DNA from: Ophiocordyceps camponoti-saundersi (nom. inval.)
Lineage: Eukaryota > Ascomycota > Sordariomycetes > Hypocreales > Ophiocordycipitaceae
NCBI GenBank assembly: GCA_003339415.1
Contig: PDHQ01000470.1
Location: 1 to 21,339, forward strand
DNA length: 21,339 bases
Direction of reading: 5' to 3'
Shown: piece after piece, positions 19,529-21,339 of the stretch
Position numbering within the stretch: position 1 is the stretch's first letter
How the letters are laid out: every line of letters begins with the position of its first letter
Program-made: the position numbers and the translations under genes
Notes under the pieces: generated by a model
The model's input: only the letters and a program-made list of their open reading frames with translations
The model's database searches: none
Told to the model about the DNA's origin: nothing

Positions 19529-21060
19529 ACCCCCCCCCCCACACCACCCCCCCCCCCCCCCCCCCCCCGGTCTTCCCCTCCCCCCCCCCCCCCCCCCCCC
19601 CTCTAGCCCGCTAATACCGTGCTAGGCAGCTCGAAGCCTTTACTAGCCCTCTTAATAATAATAGTCCTACTACCTGCGGTAGCATTAAAATAATAAAATA
19701 TAAAGCACGTAGCAACTATATACTTTAGATCTACGAGGTATACCTCTCTACGAAAATCGCCGCCTCTTATCCCCTTACCTCTAAGCATTCTACCTAGTTC
19801 TCTCATCTTCGTAGCGCTATCTAATATACTCGTAATAAGAATCTGCCCCCTAATACGTAAACTGCCGCACTCAACGCCGCCCTCGCCGCTAGCTATATCT
19901 AATAGACGCCCGGCACCTACTCTAATCGTCTAATAGTAAAGCGTTTTTTTAAACTTATCGGACCCGATAGACTTTCTCTTATCGCCCGCGCTATTCCCGG
20001 TATACTAAAACGTCGGGCTCTCGAGGCGTAAGAAACGATTGCTAGCTTAGCTCCTCGTATTATCGACTTCGGTTACCCTATACCTTTTTATACTATACCG
20101 CCGCTAATTAAAAAAGGTTTTATAAGTTTAATTAGTAGTAAATAGCTTAAAGATTTACGTATTTAATAATATTACGCTAGAGCCCGCGACCTCCTCCGAA
20201 GCCTCCTTCCTAATCCTATATATAACCTCCTCCTAATATAGGCGCTAACTATTGCCGCGTTGTCGGAAACTCCTCGGGCGCTTAATAACGCTCCCGGGTT
20301 TACTACTTTCCCCGCTAAAAAGAACCCCGAGCAGTTAGCAGTTGTGATTATTCTCCGTGCACTCTAGTATATATATCTAGGACGATTTCCCCTTAGATAA
20401 GATAGTATATTATCTATTATAAATATACGTGGAAAAATTAGTAAGATATAACTATTCTTTTATATACCCTACTCCCTTTTTACCTTACTCTATTCTAACT
20501 TATCTAATATATAAAGTATAAAGGCGTAAATATTTATATATTTAAGTAGTTAGGACTTATTACTATTTATAGCGATAAAAGAACCCCTAAGGGCCGTTAA
20601 ATCCGCGTCTCCGATAAAAAAACGCTTTACCGACTACGCTCGGAACTATGTTCTTTACTCGAGCAACCCTAAGCTTTTCTAGCAAAGGTTTTTAAGATTA
20701 ATAATATAGTTTAGCTTTATCGCTGCTAGTCTATAATACGTAATAAACCCCCGCCTTTATAATACTAATCCGTAGAAGTTCTTAGGATATAAGAAAAGGG
20801 CCGAGTAAACGATTTAATCGATACCTGTAAAGGCTCCTAATAGTATCTTATATATAATTAGCGTTTATTTCTTCTTACGCTAGCTTATTACCGTCGATAA
20901 AATAGTCTTACCTCTTTATAATCTAACCTTACCTCTTCTCTTCTCCTATATCGTAATCTACGTATCTCTATATACCCCTTTTATAATTTACTAAATATTC
21001 CTCACTATAAGAATGCCTATCTAAATATATTACTCGCGACGTAAATACGTGTATATATAA
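16859..21060 (+). pseudogene. Very large unidentified protein pseudogene (about 1400 codons)
   Basis: Three successive plus-strand frames carry continuous protein-like sequence broken only by TAG/TAA. From about 16925 to 17240: FKDKYAPLDKETTLIQRGYA and FSGNYFYHVIPNLG. From about 17250 to 19492: YASKYAIKLLLFTLTNYIF, HASYLAEYIKGIFKTLELYG, a Pro/Asp/Ser stretch (PVPSPRATPDPNSDN, near 17960), LFGFFQGYSNIKRSIRSRL (near 18410), NLIDFFLYNKSSYISPLYNF, VAIIDRLGNFYFTGDF (near 18950) and ALLEQWQLSRNPFAIPY. After the poly-C region, 19612 to about 21060: RLIVKRFFKLIGPDRLSLI, KKNPEQLAVVIILRALQY and KKRFTDYARNYVLYSSNPKLF. There is no signal peptide, transmembrane cluster or nucleotide-binding motif that I can see. 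The start codon is unclear and the 3' end is uncertain after about 20830. One uninterrupted ATG-started frame survives at 18879-19061. I do not recognise the family. Adjacency and shared orientation with the DUF3723-like gene suggest one element. Confidence 0.6.
19493..19601 (+). repeat. Long poly-C region (36-C run, then C-rich with A, GGT and T)
   Basis: Begins with 36 consecutive C (19493-19528). A C-rich stretch with a few A residues follows, then GGTCTTCCCCT, then a 22-C run ending at 19601. It interrupts the large pseudogene: the frame on the left has codon starts divisible by 3, on the right remainder 1. The CA dinucleotides inside it escaped RIP. Poly-Pro coding expanded by slippage is one explanation; an assembly artefact is another. 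Confidence 0.9.
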
Positions 21061-21339
21061 ATATATAATATATAAAATATAAAACTAGGCGAAATAATAA
21101 CTATAAATTACCTTTTCTAATATTAACTACCTACTAATATTATCCTATCTAATACGATATATAAACCGGCCCTTTTTTTTGCTATTAGCTTATTATATAT
21201 ATACTTATTATTCTTTTTATCTTTTTAAGAAAAAAACCCGTATATCGCTCGCTATATCTAAATATTATCTTATATTATACTTTAAGTATTTTAAATTTCC
21301 TATTTATATCTTATACTAACCGTTTATTTAAGAAGAATA
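21061..21339. other. AT-rich 3' flank without recognised gene
   Basis: Strongly TA-rich sequence with a T8 run near 21173-21180 and TA runs near 21050-21075 and 21194-21202. No coding reading or repeat partner is recognised before the window ends. Confidence 0.45.

Noticed and set aside
19603..19806. 67-codon minus-strand open frame
   Set aside because: It is antisense to the continuing plus-strand frame after the poly-C region and has no recognisable motif.
20441..20523. Intron with GTAAGA donor, CTAAC branch site and AG acceptor
   Set aside because: The protein-like frame is the same on both sides, but the intron lengths to the nearby acceptors are not multiples of three, so splicing would break the frame.
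1..21339. tRNA, rRNA or CRISPR loci
   Set aside because: No cloverleaf with A and B boxes, no rRNA core sequences and no regularly spaced short repeats were seen. CRISPR is also not expected in a fungal genome.

Overview
The window looks like an AT-rich repeat block from a filamentous ascomycete (Pezizomycotina) that has been through repeat-induced point mutation (RIP). CA and TG dinucleotides are almost gone and TA is in great excess, while CG stays common. The first 300 bases contain no CA and no TG at all. Almost every former gene therefore shows TAG/TAA where Gln (CAA/CAG) or Trp (TGG) codons would be expected, few ATG codons, and hardly any TGA. No intact long reading frame survives. The features below are mostly RIP-degraded pseudogenes, found by reading through TAG/TAA stops and by comparing regions with each other.

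Layout. 1-3700: AT-rich relics with two pairs of diverged direct repeats (56-660 with 939-1600; 2240-2440 with 3215-3395). 4182-5010 (+): a decayed fragment resembling the ribosome-biogenesis gene RRP5, covering its last S1 domain, acidic linker and the start of the HAT-repeat part. 5070-12000: four copies of one unidentified coding repeat. Copies A (5070-6180), B (7100-8775) and C (9070-10290) lie on the minus strand and copy D (10525-12000) on the plus strand. B and D are head to head, and their 5' flanks form a large inverted repeat. Between A and B (6460-7150, +) is an unrelated, Gln/Trp-rich coding relic. 12152-12842 (-): the C-terminal end of a Ty1/copia polyprotein (RNase H), less heavily mutated than its surroundings.

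13582-21060 is a GC-richer, clearly coding segment with two large plus-strand pseudogenes. The first (13582-16203) resembles the fungal DUF3723 family. The second (about 16860-21060, about 1400 codons) is an unidentified protein. Each has a TATAAAAG box upstream. Each also contains a pure poly-C tract (14513-14532; 19493-19601) at which the apparent reading frame changes. DUF3723 proteins are recurrent cargo of giant fungal Starship elements, so this pair may be the remains of such an element, but no tyrosine-recombinase captain and no element ends are visible. 21061-21339 is AT-rich sequence without a recognisable gene.
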